A stretch of DNA of 64,000 bases from Saccharopolyspora flava. Lineage in GTDB: Bacteria > Actinomycetota > Actinomycetes > Mycobacteriales > Pseudonocardiaceae. Position numbers and translations under genes: made by a program. This document shows, piece by piece, positions 9,368-22,861 of this stretch. The DNA lies in contig NZ_FOZX01000002.1 in NCBI RefSeq assembly GCF_900116135.1, positions 372,001 through 436,000 of the forward strand. Reading direction: 5' to 3'. Below the pieces are notes generated by a model. The model was not told the DNA's origin and made no database searches. It saw only the letters and a program-made list of their open reading frames with translations. Numbering within the stretch: the first letter of the stretch is position 1; each line of letters begins with the position of its first letter.

Positions 9368-9493
9368 CCGTGAAACCCCCACACCAGAGTTCGAGCCTCC
9401 GCCAGAGCCGAGTCCCTGGATACACCAGGTCGGGAAGCTCCGCCGACCGGAGAACGGGCAGGTTCACCCGACCGAGCCGACCGCCCGGGGACG

Positions 9494-9517
9494 GGGAAGT
9501 TTTCATGAAAACTTCCC
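9494..9517. repeat. TTTTCATGAAAA palindrome (family A, single copy)
   Basis: A perfect 24-base palindrome with the core AAGTTTTCATGAAAACTT, centred at 9505/9506. It lies in the divergent intergenic region about 60 bases upstream of the aidB-like start. The same palindrome forms arrays at 17171-17325 and 29073-29229. Confidence 0.85.
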
Positions 9518-9576
9518 ACCTCACGATCTCTCCCGACCCGTTCAACTCGGAAGTGGTTGTGCCTAGGCTCCGGAGC

Positions 9577-11190
9577 ATGACGCTCACCGACGAGCTGCGC
9601 GCGTTCAGCACCCACCAGGTCTCCAACCAGTCCGTCCCGCTGTCCGGGTTCGACCCGCTGGCCTGCGATCCCGCGCTGGGCTCGGCGCTGACCCGCTACG
9701 CCGTCGGCGACCTCACCCCGCTCGCGCTGGAGGCCGGGTCGGCCGAGGCCCGCGAGCACGGCAGGCTCGCCGACGAGAACCCGCCGCAGCTGCGCACCCA
9801 CGACCGCTACGGCAACCGGATCGACGAGGTCGAGTACCACCCGTCCTGGCACTGGCTGATGGAGCGGGCCATCGCGCACGGCCTGCACGCCGCGCCGTGG
9901 GGGCAGGGGCCGGGCGCGCACCTGCGCCGGGCCGCCGGGTTCTACCTGTGGTCGCAGGCCGAGGCCGGGCACGGCTGCCCGATCTCGATGACCTACTCCT
10001 CGGTGCCCGCGCTGCGCTGGTCGCCCGAGCTGGCCGCCGAGTACGAGCCGAAGCTGACCGCGCCCGGATACGAGTTCGGTCTGCGGCCGCCGCAGGAGAA
10101 GTCGGCGCTGCTCGCGGGCATGTCGATGACCGAGAAGCAGGGCGGCTCCGACGTCCGCACCAACACCACCACCGCCGAGCCGCTGGCCGACGGGACCTAC
10201 CGGCTCGTCGGGCACAAGTGGTTCACCTCGGCGCCGATGAACGACCTGTTCCTCACCCTCGCCCAGACCGCGAACGGGGTGAGCTGCTTCCTGGTGCCGC
10301 GCGTGCTGCCCGACGGCAGCCGCAACGAGATCCGGCTGCAGCGGCTCAAGGACAAGCTCGGCAACAAGTCCAACGCCTCCTCGGAGATCGAGTACACCGG
10401 CGCCATCGGGCACCTCGTCGGCGAGGAGGGGCGGGGGGTCCGCTGCATCATCGAGATGGTGTCGATGACCAGGCTCGACTGCGTTCTGGGCGCGGCGGCC
10501 AACGTCCGCATCGCGCTGTCGGAGGCCGCCCACCACGTGCAGCGGCGCAGCGCGTTCGGCGCGCGGCTGGCCGACCAGCCGCTGATGCAGCAGGTCATCG
10601 CCGACCTGGCGCTGGAGTCCGAGGCGGCGACGACGCTGGCGATGCGGCTGGCCGCGGCGGTGGAGCAGCAGGAGCACGACCTGCTGCGGCTGGCGCTGCC
10701 CGCGACGAAGTTCTTCGTCTGCAAGCGCGCGCCGTACGTGGTGGCCGAGGCCCTGGAGTGCCTGGGCGGCAACGGCTACGTCGAGGAGTCCGGGATGCCG
10801 CGGCTCTACCGGGAGGCGCCGCTGATGTCGATCTGGGAGGGCTCCGGCAACGTCACGGCCCTCGACCTGCTGCGAGCCCTGGCCAAGCAGCCGAGCAGCC
10901 GAGACGCGATCCTCGCCGAGCTCGACGCGGCAGGCGGCGACAACGCGATCTACGACGGAGCCGTCCGCCGGGTCCGGGCGGAACTGGCCGACCCCCGGCC
11001 GGAACGCGCGAGGGCGCTGGCGGAGTCCCTGGCCCTGACCCTGCAGGCGGCACTGCTCCAGCGCTACGCGCCCGCAACGGTGTCGGACGCCTTCATCGCC
11101 ACCCGCCTCGGCGACCCCGGCCGCACCTTCGGCGCGACCCCGATCCCGAGCCCCAAGACCCTCGTCGACCGCATCGCGCCGGGGAGGTGA
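9577..11190 (+). CDS. aidB: AidB-like acyl-CoA dehydrogenase family protein
   Basis: A flavoprotein of 537 residues. The N-terminal pattern 'HQVSNQSVPLSGFDPL' and the core 'LIGMSMTEKQGGSDV'-type segment (here LLAGMSMTEKQGGSDVRTNT), then 'RLKDKLGNKSNASSEIEY', 'MTRLDCVLGAAANVR', 'LGGNGYVEESGMPRLYREAP' and 'IWEGSGNVTALDLLR', track E. coli AidB closely. AidB is part of the adaptive response to alkylation, binds DNA and FAD, and is thought to detoxify alkylating agents. The ATG at 9577 aligns with the AidB N-terminus; upstream in-frame codons run through the family A palindrome and are not used. The gene is divergent from the transglycosylase and convergent with DUF501, with a family B element at its 3' end. 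No ada gene is nearby. Confidence 0.85.
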   Translation: MTLTDELRAFSTHQVSNQSVPLSGFDPLACDPALGSALTRYAVGDLTPLALEAGSAEAREHGRLADENPPQLRTHDRYGNRIDEVEYHPSWHWLMERAIAHGLHAAPWGQGPGAHLRRAAGFYLWSQAEAGHGCPISMTYSSVPALRWSPELAAEYEPKLTAPGYEFGLRPPQEKSALLAGMSMTEKQGGSDVRTNTTTAEPLADGTYRLVGHKWFTSAPMNDLFLTLAQTANGVSCFLVPRVLPDGSRNEIRLQRLKDKLGNKSNASSEIEYTGAIGHLVGEEGRGVRCIIEMVSMTRLDCVLGAAANVRIALSEAAHHVQRRSAFGARLADQPLMQQVIADLALESEAATTLAMRLAAAVEQQEHDLLRLALPATKFFVCKRAPYVVAEALECLGGNGYVEESGMPRLYREAPLMSIWEGSGNVTALDLLRALAKQPSSRDAILAELDAAGGDNAIYDGAVRRVRAELADPRPERARALAESLALTLQAALLQRYAPATVSDAFIATRLGDPGRTFGATPIPSPKTLVDRIAPGR

Positions 11191-11198
11191 GGGCCGTC

Positions 11199-11267
11199 GG
11201 ACAGTTTTAGCCATAATTGTCCGGACAAAACGGACATTGATCATGGGTGATTATGGCTAAAACCGTC
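11199..11267. repeat. Family B inverted-repeat element, copy 1
   Basis: Arms of 18 bases (one mismatch) built on GTTTTAGCCATAAT and its complement enclose about 32 bases containing a TGTCCGGACA palindrome and TTGATCATGGGT. It lies in the convergent gap between the aidB-like gene and the DUF501 gene. Copies occur at 31549-31618 and 45847-45920; relative to those, the asymmetric interior of this copy is inverted. Confidence 0.9.
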
Positions 11268-11309
11268 ACCGGTGGAACCCGCGTTCCGAAGTGCGGAAGG
11301 AATCTGGCC

Positions 11310-11810
11310 TCAGCGGGCGAGGAGGTAGCGGTGCTCCGGCCAGCGTTCGGCGATGAGGTCGATGGCCTCGTCGCCGAACGGGTTCACCCCCGGCCCCTTG
11401 GCCAGGGCGTGGGCGATGTGGACGTGCAGGCACTTCACCCGGTCCGGCATCCCGCCCGCGCTGACGTCCGTGCCCAGCGACTCCAGGGCGTCGCGCTCCG
11501 CGAGGTAGGACTCGTGGGCGCGCCGGTACACCTCGGCGAGCTCGGCGTCGGTGGCCAGCCGGTCCTGCATCTCCTTCATCAGCCCCTCCGCCTCGAACGT
11601 CGAGGCGTGGGCGGTGAGGTCCGGGGCCGTCAAGTAGTACAGCGTCGGGAACGGGGTGCCGTCCTCCAGCCGCGGCCAGGTCTGCACCACCGTCGGCTCA
11701 CCGGAGGCGTCGCGCGCCGCGATCGCGTGCAGCCCCCGCGGCGGCCGTCCGAGCTGACGCCGGACGCACTCCCGGTCGGCCTCGCTGACCAGCGACGTGT
11801 CCACCTTCAC
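11310..11810 (-). CDS. DUF501 family protein
   Basis: A protein of 166 residues that matches Rv1025-type DUF501 proteins. Recognisable stretches are 'QLGRPPRGLHAIAARD', 'FPTLYYLTAPDLT', 'RRAHESYLAERDALE', 'GGMPDRVKCLHVHIAHALAKG' and 'GVNPFGDEA'. The 'MPDRVKCLH' and histidine-rich part is strongly conserved in the family and could bind metal, but no activity is known. The GTG at 11810 is selected because it overlaps the TGA of the FtsB-like gene as GTGA and GGAAGG lies upstream; a longer frame starting at 11852 lies entirely within the neighbour. The order eno-ftsB-DUF501-ppx is conserved across actinobacteria, although here aidB and a transglycosylase separate it from ppx. Confidence 0.88.
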   Translation of the reverse strand: MKVDTSLVSEADRECVRRQLGRPPRGLHAIAARDASGEPTVVQTWPRLEDGTPFPTLYYLTAPDLTAHASTFEAEGLMKEMQDRLATDAELAEVYRRAHESYLAERDALESLGTDVSAGGMPDRVKCLHVHIAHALAKGPGVNPFGDEAIDLIAERWPEHRYLLAR

Positions 11811-12373
11811 GAATCCTTCCCCAACACCGAGTTCCACATCTCCTCGTACCACGGCACCCCGTCGTCACCGGGTGCCCGCGGAGGCGGCGGGGCCGGGGCC
11901 TGCGGCACCTCCACGATGTAGGGCGTCTCGCCCGGGCGGACGTAGCCGAGGCGCGCCCGCGCTTCGGCCTCCACCTGCTCCGGGTCGGACAGCTCCTGCT
12001 TGCGCTGCTCCAGCTGGCGGACCTGCACCTCCAGCTCGGCGCGCTGCGCCTCCTGCGCGTTGAGCTCGTCGCGCTGGCTGAGGTAGGTGCGCAGCGGCAC
12101 CGCCACGCTCAGCGCCATCACGCACACCAGCGTCGCCAGCACCGCCGCGCGACGCGTCGAGGAGAGCTGGAACGCGCCGCCGGTGCTGGACCGGGGCCTG
12201 CTCGCCGGACGCCGCTTCGGCGGCGGCTTGCGCTGAGCCGACTTGCCCTGGGAAGCCTTGCCCTGGGCGGCTCGGCCCTGGGCCGAGTCCCGGCGGGCGC
12301 GCACCGGCCGGCGCGACGGCGGAACCTTCCGCTCGCCGCGCCCCTGCGAATCGGATGCGCGCCCGGCCGGCAT
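11807..12373 (-). CDS. FtsB/DivIC-like septum formation initiator
   Basis: A bitopic membrane protein of 188 residues in the divisome FtsQBL-type module. The first 65 residues are very basic and low in complexity (repeated KAQRK/QGKA-like elements) and would be cytoplasmic. A membrane segment follows at about residues 73-94 (AAVLATLVCVMALSVAVPLR). Next comes a coiled coil, 'LSQRDELNAQEAQRAELEVQVRQLEQRKQEL', and the conserved 'DPEQVEAEARARLGYVRPGETPYIV'. This is the DivIC/FtsB signature found in Rv1024. It starts four bases downstream of the enolase stop and ends in a GTGA overlap with DUF501, so eno, this gene and DUF501 form an operon. Confidence 0.9.
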   Translation of the reverse strand: MPAGRASDSQGRGERKVPPSRRPVRARRDSAQGRAAQGKASQGKSAQRKPPPKRRPASRPRSSTGGAFQLSSTRRAAVLATLVCVMALSVAVPLRTYLSQRDELNAQEAQRAELEVQVRQLEQRKQELSDPEQVEAEARARLGYVRPGETPYIVEVPQAPAPPPPRAPGDDGVPWYEEMWNSVLGKDS

Positions 12374-12376
12374 GAC

Positions 12377-14434
<2,058 letters not shown>

Positions 14435-14468
14435 TCACCCGGTGCGGAGCCGGGGGGTGAGGAGGGGG

Positions 14469-15287
14469 TCAGGGGCGCTGGTTGCCCGCTGCTGCGTAGG
14501 ACTCGGCTAGGCCGAAGACCTTTTGGGCGTATTCGACGGAGTTGTTGTAGGACATGACGCCCTGCCACCAGCCGGAGCCGGTGGACATGTCGCGGCCGTT
14601 GGCGCACAGGTAGCGGGCCGCCGAGACGGCCGCGTCGTCGAGGTTCTGCGGGTCGCCGCGGCCGTCGCCGCTGCCGTCGGTGGCCCACTTGCGCCAGGTC
14701 GAGGGGATGAACTGCATCGGCCCCACGGCGCGGTCGTGCTCGACGTCGCCGTCGAGCACTCCCCCGTCGCTGTCCGGGATGAGCCGGACGTCGGGGCCGC
14801 CGTCGAGCTTGATGCCGATGATCGGCGTCGACGGGCGGGCGTCCTCGCGCAGCTGCCGGTTGGCGAAGCGGCCGTGGTTGGACTCGATGCGGCCGATGCC
14901 GGCCAGCGTGGTCCAGGAGATCCGGCAGCTCGGCTGGTGCTGGCGCAGCGCCAGGTCGGCGTTGACGTAGGAGACGACGGCGCGGGCCGGGATGTCGACC
15001 ACGGCCGAGATCTGGTTCGCCCACTCGCGCACCGGGTCGACGCCGGGCTGCGGCTGCGGCTGGGGCTCGACCTGCGGGGCCTGCACCGGGGGCGCGACCG
15101 AGCCGGGCTCGACCGGCGCGGGCTCGGGGTCCTCGGGGCGCGGCGGCGCGGCGACCGGCGCTTTCTCGGGCGTGCCGAGGAGCTGGACCAGGGCGACGCC
15201 GACGACCATCGCGGCCAGCAGCGAGACGACCAGCGCGAGGCGACCGAGGGCCGCGAGCACCGTTGGCGAGATCCTGATCACCAGCAC
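14469..15287 (-). CDS. Membrane-anchored lytic transglycosylase (MltB-like)
   Basis: A protein of 272 residues with an N-terminal membrane anchor (about residues 9-35, VLAALGRLALVVSLLAAMVVGVALV), a proline-rich stalk, and the transglycosylase core. The catalytic glutamate is in AGIGRIESNHGRFAN, followed by AVGPMQFIPSTWRKWATDG with an aspartate-rich loop, and 'GVMSYNNSVEYAQKVFGLAESYA'. It should cut peptidoglycan glycan strands outside the membrane. It follows the LpqU-like gene after 60 bases on the same strand, so mazG, lpqU-like and this gene are probably co-transcribed. The two paralogues look like a tandem duplication. Its 3' end faces the TPR gene across the family C cluster. Confidence 0.88.
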   Translation of the reverse strand: MLVIRISPTVLAALGRLALVVSLLAAMVVGVALVQLLGTPEKAPVAAPPRPEDPEPAPVEPGSVAPPVQAPQVEPQPQPQPGVDPVREWANQISAVVDIPARAVVSYVNADLALRQHQPSCRISWTTLAGIGRIESNHGRFANRQLREDARPSTPIIGIKLDGGPDVRLIPDSDGGVLDGDVEHDRAVGPMQFIPSTWRKWATDGSGDGRGDPQNLDDAAVSAARYLCANGRDMSTGSGWWQGVMSYNNSVEYAQKVFGLAESYAAAGNQRP

Positions 15288-15347
15288 AGGCTACTTGCAG
15301 GTAGCCCTCGGGTTCCAGCACTTCAGGGCACCGAACACCCTCCGGAT

Positions 15348-16100
15348 TCAGCCCTCCGCCGGGAGTGACCGGCTGGTCCGCCCGTAGTGGTCGGCGTAGT
15401 CCAGGACCTCCTGGCCGTAGCTGCGGGACTGGTTGTAGTCCAGCAGCGCCGACCAGAACCGGTCGCCGTCGCGCATGTCGTGCCCGACCGCGCACAGGTA
15501 GCGCCCGGCGGTCAGCGCCGCGTCGTCGATGTCCTGCGGGTCGGCGACACCGTCGCCGTCGGCGTCGGCGGCGTACTTGTTCCAGGTGGAGGGGATGAAC
15601 TGGAGCGGCCCGACCGCCCTGTCCCACACCGGGTCGCCGTCGAGGACGCCGCCGTCGGTGTCGTGGATCTGCTTGACCCCGGCGCTGCCGTCGAGCGGCA
15701 GCCCGATGATCCGCGGCGTCGGCCTGCCGGTGTCGTCGAGCCGGGCGCCGCCGTGCCTGCCGTGGCTGGACTCCACCGCGCCGATGCCCGCCAGCACCGT
15801 CCAGCTCAGCCCGCACTCGGCCGTCTCGGCCCCCAGCGCGACCTGCGCGTACCCGTAGGCCTGCAGCGCGGCGCGCGGGATGTTGAGCTCATCGGACATC
15901 CGCTCCGACCACTCGGTGAGCTGCGCCTGCGGCCGGTTCGGCGTCCGGGCGCCCGCGGCGAGCACCTCCACCGGCGGCGGGTCGACGCCCGGGTCCGGCG
16001 GCGCGGAGGCCGACGGGATCTCGAACGGCATCGAGGGCTGGGGCGAGCAGGCGGCCAGCGCTAACAGCAGCGGGACGGCGACCAGCCTGCGGTCAGGCAT
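15348..16100 (-). CDS. LpqU-like lipoprotein lytic transglycosylase
   Basis: A protein of 250 residues starting MPDRRLVAVPLLLALAAC, a short lipoprotein signal with lipobox LAAC, then a proline-rich linker. The catalytic part has the glutamate in AGIGAVESSHGRHGG, followed by AVGPLQFIPSTWNKYAADADGDGVADPQD, which contains a Ca-binding-type acidic loop, and 'ALLDYNQSRSYGQEVLDYADHY'. Position and type correspond to LpqU (Rv1022), which also sits between mazG and eno in M. tuberculosis. Its start overlaps the end of mazG by eight bases. Confidence 0.88.
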   Translation of the reverse strand: MPDRRLVAVPLLLALAACSPQPSMPFEIPSASAPPDPGVDPPPVEVLAAGARTPNRPQAQLTEWSERMSDELNIPRAALQAYGYAQVALGAETAECGLSWTVLAGIGAVESSHGRHGGARLDDTGRPTPRIIGLPLDGSAGVKQIHDTDGGVLDGDPVWDRAVGPLQFIPSTWNKYAADADGDGVADPQDIDDAALTAGRYLCAVGHDMRDGDRFWSALLDYNQSRSYGQEVLDYADHYGRTSRSLPAEG

Positions 16101-17073
16101 CGGATCCGCTCAGCAGCTCGCTCCAGTCGGCGGCGGTGAGGTCGGTGCGGCCGGTCTCGCGGGCGCGGCGCTCGGCGGCCCGGATGCGCGTGGCGAACTC
16201 CAGGGCGACCGAGCGCAGCGCGTCCTCGGGGTCGATGCCGTCGAGCTTGCCCCGCGCGGCCAGCGCGAACAGCGCCGAACCGGTGTCGTCGCCGGAAGGC
16301 ATGGCCTCCAGCGGGATTCCGGCGCGCGCGGCGCGCTGGGTGAGCTTGGCGGCCAGCGCCACGGCGGGCTGGCCCAGCGCGACACCGTCCACGATGGACT
16401 CGCGCTGCTTCTCCCGCTGCTTGAGCTCCTCCCAGCGCGCGTGCTGGGTCTCGGTGTCGACCACGGCGGTGTCGTCGGCGAAGACGTGCGGGTGCCTGCT
16501 GACGAGCTTGCTCACCAGCCCGGCCGCGACGGCGTCGATGCCGAACGGGTCGTCGGGGTCCTCGGCGGCGACCCGCGCGTGGAACAGCACCTGCAGCAGG
16601 ACGTCGCCGAGCTCTTCGCGCAGCGCTTCCCGGTCCTTCTCGGCGATGGCGTCGAGCAGCTCGTAGGCCTCCTCGACGAGGTACTGGCGCAGCGAGTCGT
16701 GGTCCTGCTCGGCGTCCCACGGGCAGCCGCCGGGCGAGCGCAGCCGGTCCATCACGGTGACCGCGTCCAGCAGCTCGACGCCGTCCGGCGCGGGCGCCCC
16801 GACGACGAGAGCACCGGCGGCGCGCAGGGTTTCGGCGGCCGGACCGATCTCCCCGGTGACGAGCACGACCGGCGCGTCAGCGGCGCGCGCGACCACGTCC
16901 TCGGGCGCTTCGGGCACCTGCAGCGCGGCCTTGGTCGCGGCCGACAGCCCCGCGTCGGCGTAGACCTCCGCGGCCTTGCGGACCAGCGGCAGCGCGGCTG
17001 CGGGCAGCGCTTCGTCGAGTCGATCGTCGACCAGGACGATCGCGGTCCCTTCGGCCACCCGGAGCTCGCTCAT
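16093..17073 (-). CDS. mazG: Nucleoside triphosphate pyrophosphohydrolase MazG
   Basis: A house-cleaning enzyme of 326 residues that hydrolyses (d)NTPs, including damaged ones, to NMP and pyrophosphate. The N-terminal 100 residues ('TAIVLVDDRLDEALPAAALPLVRKAAEV') form the extra domain seen in actinobacterial MazG. The MazG fold begins at 'MDRLRSPGGCPWDAEQDHDSLRQYLVEEAYELLDAI', with the Mg-binding glutamates in EEAYE and in EELGDVLLQVLFHARVA. The length agrees with mycobacterial MazG. The ATG at 17073 is used; a frame reaching 17181 runs into the family A palindromes and encodes artefacts of that repeat. Confidence 0.93.
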   Translation of the reverse strand: MSELRVAEGTAIVLVDDRLDEALPAAALPLVRKAAEVYADAGLSAATKAALQVPEAPEDVVARAADAPVVLVTGEIGPAAETLRAAGALVVGAPAPDGVELLDAVTVMDRLRSPGGCPWDAEQDHDSLRQYLVEEAYELLDAIAEKDREALREELGDVLLQVLFHARVAAEDPDDPFGIDAVAAGLVSKLVSRHPHVFADDTAVVDTETQHARWEELKQREKQRESIVDGVALGQPAVALAAKLTQRAARAGIPLEAMPSGDDTGSALFALAARGKLDGIDPEDALRSVALEFATRIRAAERRARETGRTDLTAADWSELLSGSDA

Positions 17074-17170
17074 ACCGCGATTGTCCCAAGCCCGCTTCAC
17101 CGAGGCGCATTGACGTGCACCACACCCAACCCCCACGAACCCTCCCCACCCCGGCGGTCCCCGAGATCCC

Positions 17171-17325
17171 GAAGTTTTCATGAAAACCTCCCCACCCCAG
17201 TGGTCCCGAAGATCGGGAGGTTTTCATGAAAACTTCCCCGTCCCTGTGGTCCTGGGGATGACGCAGTTTTCATGAAAACTTCGGGGCCCCTGGGGCGTGG
17301 GGTGGGGGAAGTTCATGAGAACTTC
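17171..17325. repeat. TTTTCATGAAAA palindrome array (family A, four units)
   Basis: Four copies of the palindrome with core TTTTCATGAAAA or a decayed form (GAAGTTCATGAGAACTTC) are centred on CATG at 17179, 17225, 17271 and 17314. The first three lie 46 bases apart, separated by GC-rich spacers. They occupy the space between the 5' end of mazG and the 3' end of the SurA-like gene on the same strand. Confidence 0.9.
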
Positions 17326-17332
17326 GCCGGGG

Positions 17333-18259
17333 TCAGGAGGACTTGTCCTCGGGTTCGAGGCGGAAGCCGGTGGTCTCGCCCTCGTTGGGGGCGGCCTGCA
17401 GACCGATCTGGTCCCAGACGCCGTAGCGGGGGCTGAGCTGGACGCCGACGCGGTCGGCGGTCGCGCCCAGCAGGAAGCTGCCCACGCCCTGCAGCGTCTG
17501 GTCGTCGACGGAGCTCGTCGGGTTCGGCGACGGCTTCGCCTCGCGCTGGCGGATGAGCGCGACCAGCCACTGGCCCGAGTTCGGCTCCGGCTCGAACGCC
17601 AGCACCGTGCCCGGCTCGGCGCCGAACAGCGGGGTCGAGGCGGCGAGCTTCGGGCTGTCCACCGCCCGCAGGTGCTGCCCCGCCGCCGCGGGGACACCGG
17701 CGCGGGCATCGGCGGCGATCAGGTCGCGGACCGCGGCGTCGCCCCGGGCCATCTGGTGCGCCTTGCGCTCGGCCTCCGCGCGGGTCGTGGCCTGGGTGAA
17801 GTCGAAGGTGACGGCCAGGCCGTCGAAGTAGCGGCGCCCCAGCTCGGTCACCAGCGCCTCGCTGCGCGCCATGTCGTGCAGGTTCTCCGGCGTGAAGATC
17901 TTGCCCCGGGTGGCCTGCGGGCCGCCCCACTGGTTGATCATGTCGGTGACCTGCTGCTCGGACACCGTCAGCCCGTCCTGCCGCGCGGCCTGCGCGACGA
18001 GCTCCTTGCGCACCAGCTGCCCGGCCAGCGTCCGGCCCAGCTCGTCGTACTGGCCCTGCTGCCGCAGCTGGGGCTTGAGCTCCGGTTCCTTGGCCAGCAC
18101 CTCGGAGAACCAGGACTGCACCTCGGACACCGGGATGCGCTGGTCACCGACGATCGCGGCGGCACCCGCGTGACCGGGCCCCGACCCGCAACCCGACAGC
18201 AGCACACCGGCAACGGCGAGAGACGCGAACAAGCGGCCACGGCGCAGCGAGATCGTCAC
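17333..18259 (-). CDS. SurA/PrsA-like exported lipoprotein
   Basis: A protein of 308 residues with a lipoprotein signal ([15 protein letters not shown], lipobox LLSGC). The mature N-terminal region resembles the SurA N-terminal chaperone helix bundle: 'IVGDQRIPVSEVQSWFSEVLAK', 'LAGQLVRKELVAQAARQDGLTVSEQQVTDMI'. A C-terminal globular part follows, without an unmistakable parvulin or PpiC active site. It is likely an extracytoplasmic folding factor at the membrane surface. It lies just downstream of mfd on the same strand, a placement common in actinobacteria. Catalytic prolyl isomerase activity is uncertain. Confidence 0.8.
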   Translation of the reverse strand: MTISLRRGRLFASLAVAGVLLSGCGSGPGHAGAAAIVGDQRIPVSEVQSWFSEVLAKEPELKPQLRQQGQYDELGRTLAGQLVRKELVAQAARQDGLTVSEQQVTDMINQWGGPQATRGKIFTPENLHDMARSEALVTELGRRYFDGLAVTFDFTQATTRAEAERKAHQMARGDAAVRDLIAADARAGVPAAAGQHLRAVDSPKLAASTPLFGAEPGTVLAFEPEPNSGQWLVALIRQREAKPSPNPTSSVDDQTLQGVGSFLLGATADRVGVQLSPRYGVWDQIGLQAAPNEGETTGFRLEPEDKSS

Positions 18260-18372
18260 GCGGGCACCCTCTCACGTCATCACCCTGAGATGAAGACTCA
18301 ACACAGAACGAAGTCAACATCTCGCCACCACGACCGATCCCAGGCTCGGAAAGCTCGGTCGCTTGCCCGACG

Positions 18373-21957
<3,585 letters not shown>

Positions 21958-22089
21958 GGAGCTACCTCGCAGCGGAGAAGAGCGAATGCGGACACACCTC
22001 GGCCCGGACGCGAGCGCGAGGTGGCGGCCACTCAAGCGGTGGGAACCCCAGACTACGACTCCGGGGTGACACGAACAGCCCGCCCCAGG

Positions 22090-22761
22090 TCACCGGGTCA
22101 TCGGCTTGGGCTTGTGCTCCAGCCCGGACAGCCCGTTCCAGGCGAGGTTGACCAGGTGAGCGGCCACCTCCTCCTTCTTGGGCTTGCGCGCCTCCAGCCA
22201 CCACTGGCCGGTCAGCGCGACCATGCCCACCAGCGCCTGGCTGTAGAGCGGGGCGAGCTTGGCGTCGTAGCCGCGGGCGCTGAACTGGAGCCCGAGGATG
22301 TGCTCGACCTGGCTGGCGATGTCGTTGAGCAGGCTGGAGAAGGTGCCGCTGCTGCTGGCCACCGGCGAGTCGCGGACCAGCACGCGGAAGCCGTCGGTGT
22401 TCTCGTCGATGTAGTCGACCAGAGCGTGCGCGGCCTGCTCCAGCAGCACCCGCGGGTGCCCGGCGTCGAGCGCCGAGACGATCAGGTCCAGCAGGTCGCG
22501 CATCTCGCGGTCGACCACGACCGCGTAGACGCCCTCCTTGCCGCCGAAGTGCTCGTAGACCACCGGCTTGGAGACCCCGGCGCGGTGCGCGATCTCCTCG
22601 ATGGAGGTCCCGTCGAACCCCTTCTCCGCGAACAGCGCGCGCGCCACGTCCAGCAGCTGCTGCCGTCGTTCCTTGCCCGTCATCCGGGCACGAGGCCGCG
22701 CTGGAGCCCGCGTGGGCGCCGCCGCTTCGGGCGCGTTCCGCCCACGTCTCCGTCCTGCCAC
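22090..22761 (-). CDS. TetR family transcriptional regulator next to mfd
   Basis: A regulator of about 223 residues with the DNA-binding domain 'RRQQLLDVARALFAEKGFDGTSIEEIAHRAGVSKPVVYEHFGGKEGVYAVVVDREM' and a helical ligand-binding C-terminus. The GTG at 22761 has AGGGTGGG upstream; an ATG at 22683 (MTGKERRQQ) gives the minimal protein without the basic, disordered N-terminal extension and is equally possible. It corresponds by position to Rv1019, the TetR protein beside mfd in M. tuberculosis. It also lies upstream of the desaturase gene when read on the minus strand's opposite side, so either neighbour could be a target. The ligand is unknown. Confidence 0.88.
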   Translation of the reverse strand: MAGRRRGRNAPEAAAPTRAPARPRARMTGKERRQQLLDVARALFAEKGFDGTSIEEIAHRAGVSKPVVYEHFGGKEGVYAVVVDREMRDLLDLIVSALDAGHPRVLLEQAAHALVDYIDENTDGFRVLVRDSPVASSSGTFSSLLNDIASQVEHILGLQFSARGYDAKLAPLYSQALVGMVALTGQWWLEARKPKKEEVAAHLVNLAWNGLSGLEHKPKPMTR

Positions 22762-22815
22762 TCGACCCACCCTAAGCGAGGGACCCGCACTCGCGGTGCA
22801 GGCCCGAGACACAGC

Positions 22816-22847
22816 GGTGCCCGCGCGGTGATCACCGCGCGGGCACC
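22816..22847 (-). terminator. Perfect palindromic terminator after the desaturase gene
   Basis: A 32-base perfect palindrome centred on GTGATCAC lies 15 bases beyond the desaturase stop codon and separates it from the TetR gene. It can fold into a 14-bp stem with a small loop. Confidence 0.8.
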
Positions 22848-22861
22848 GGCAGCCTGAGCGG

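Noticed and set aside
17071..17230. Short peptides containing FHENF or FMKTS
   Set aside because: These translated strings recur at 9.5, 17.2 and 29.1 kb because the TTTTCATGAAAA palindrome is open in several frames; they are not genes.
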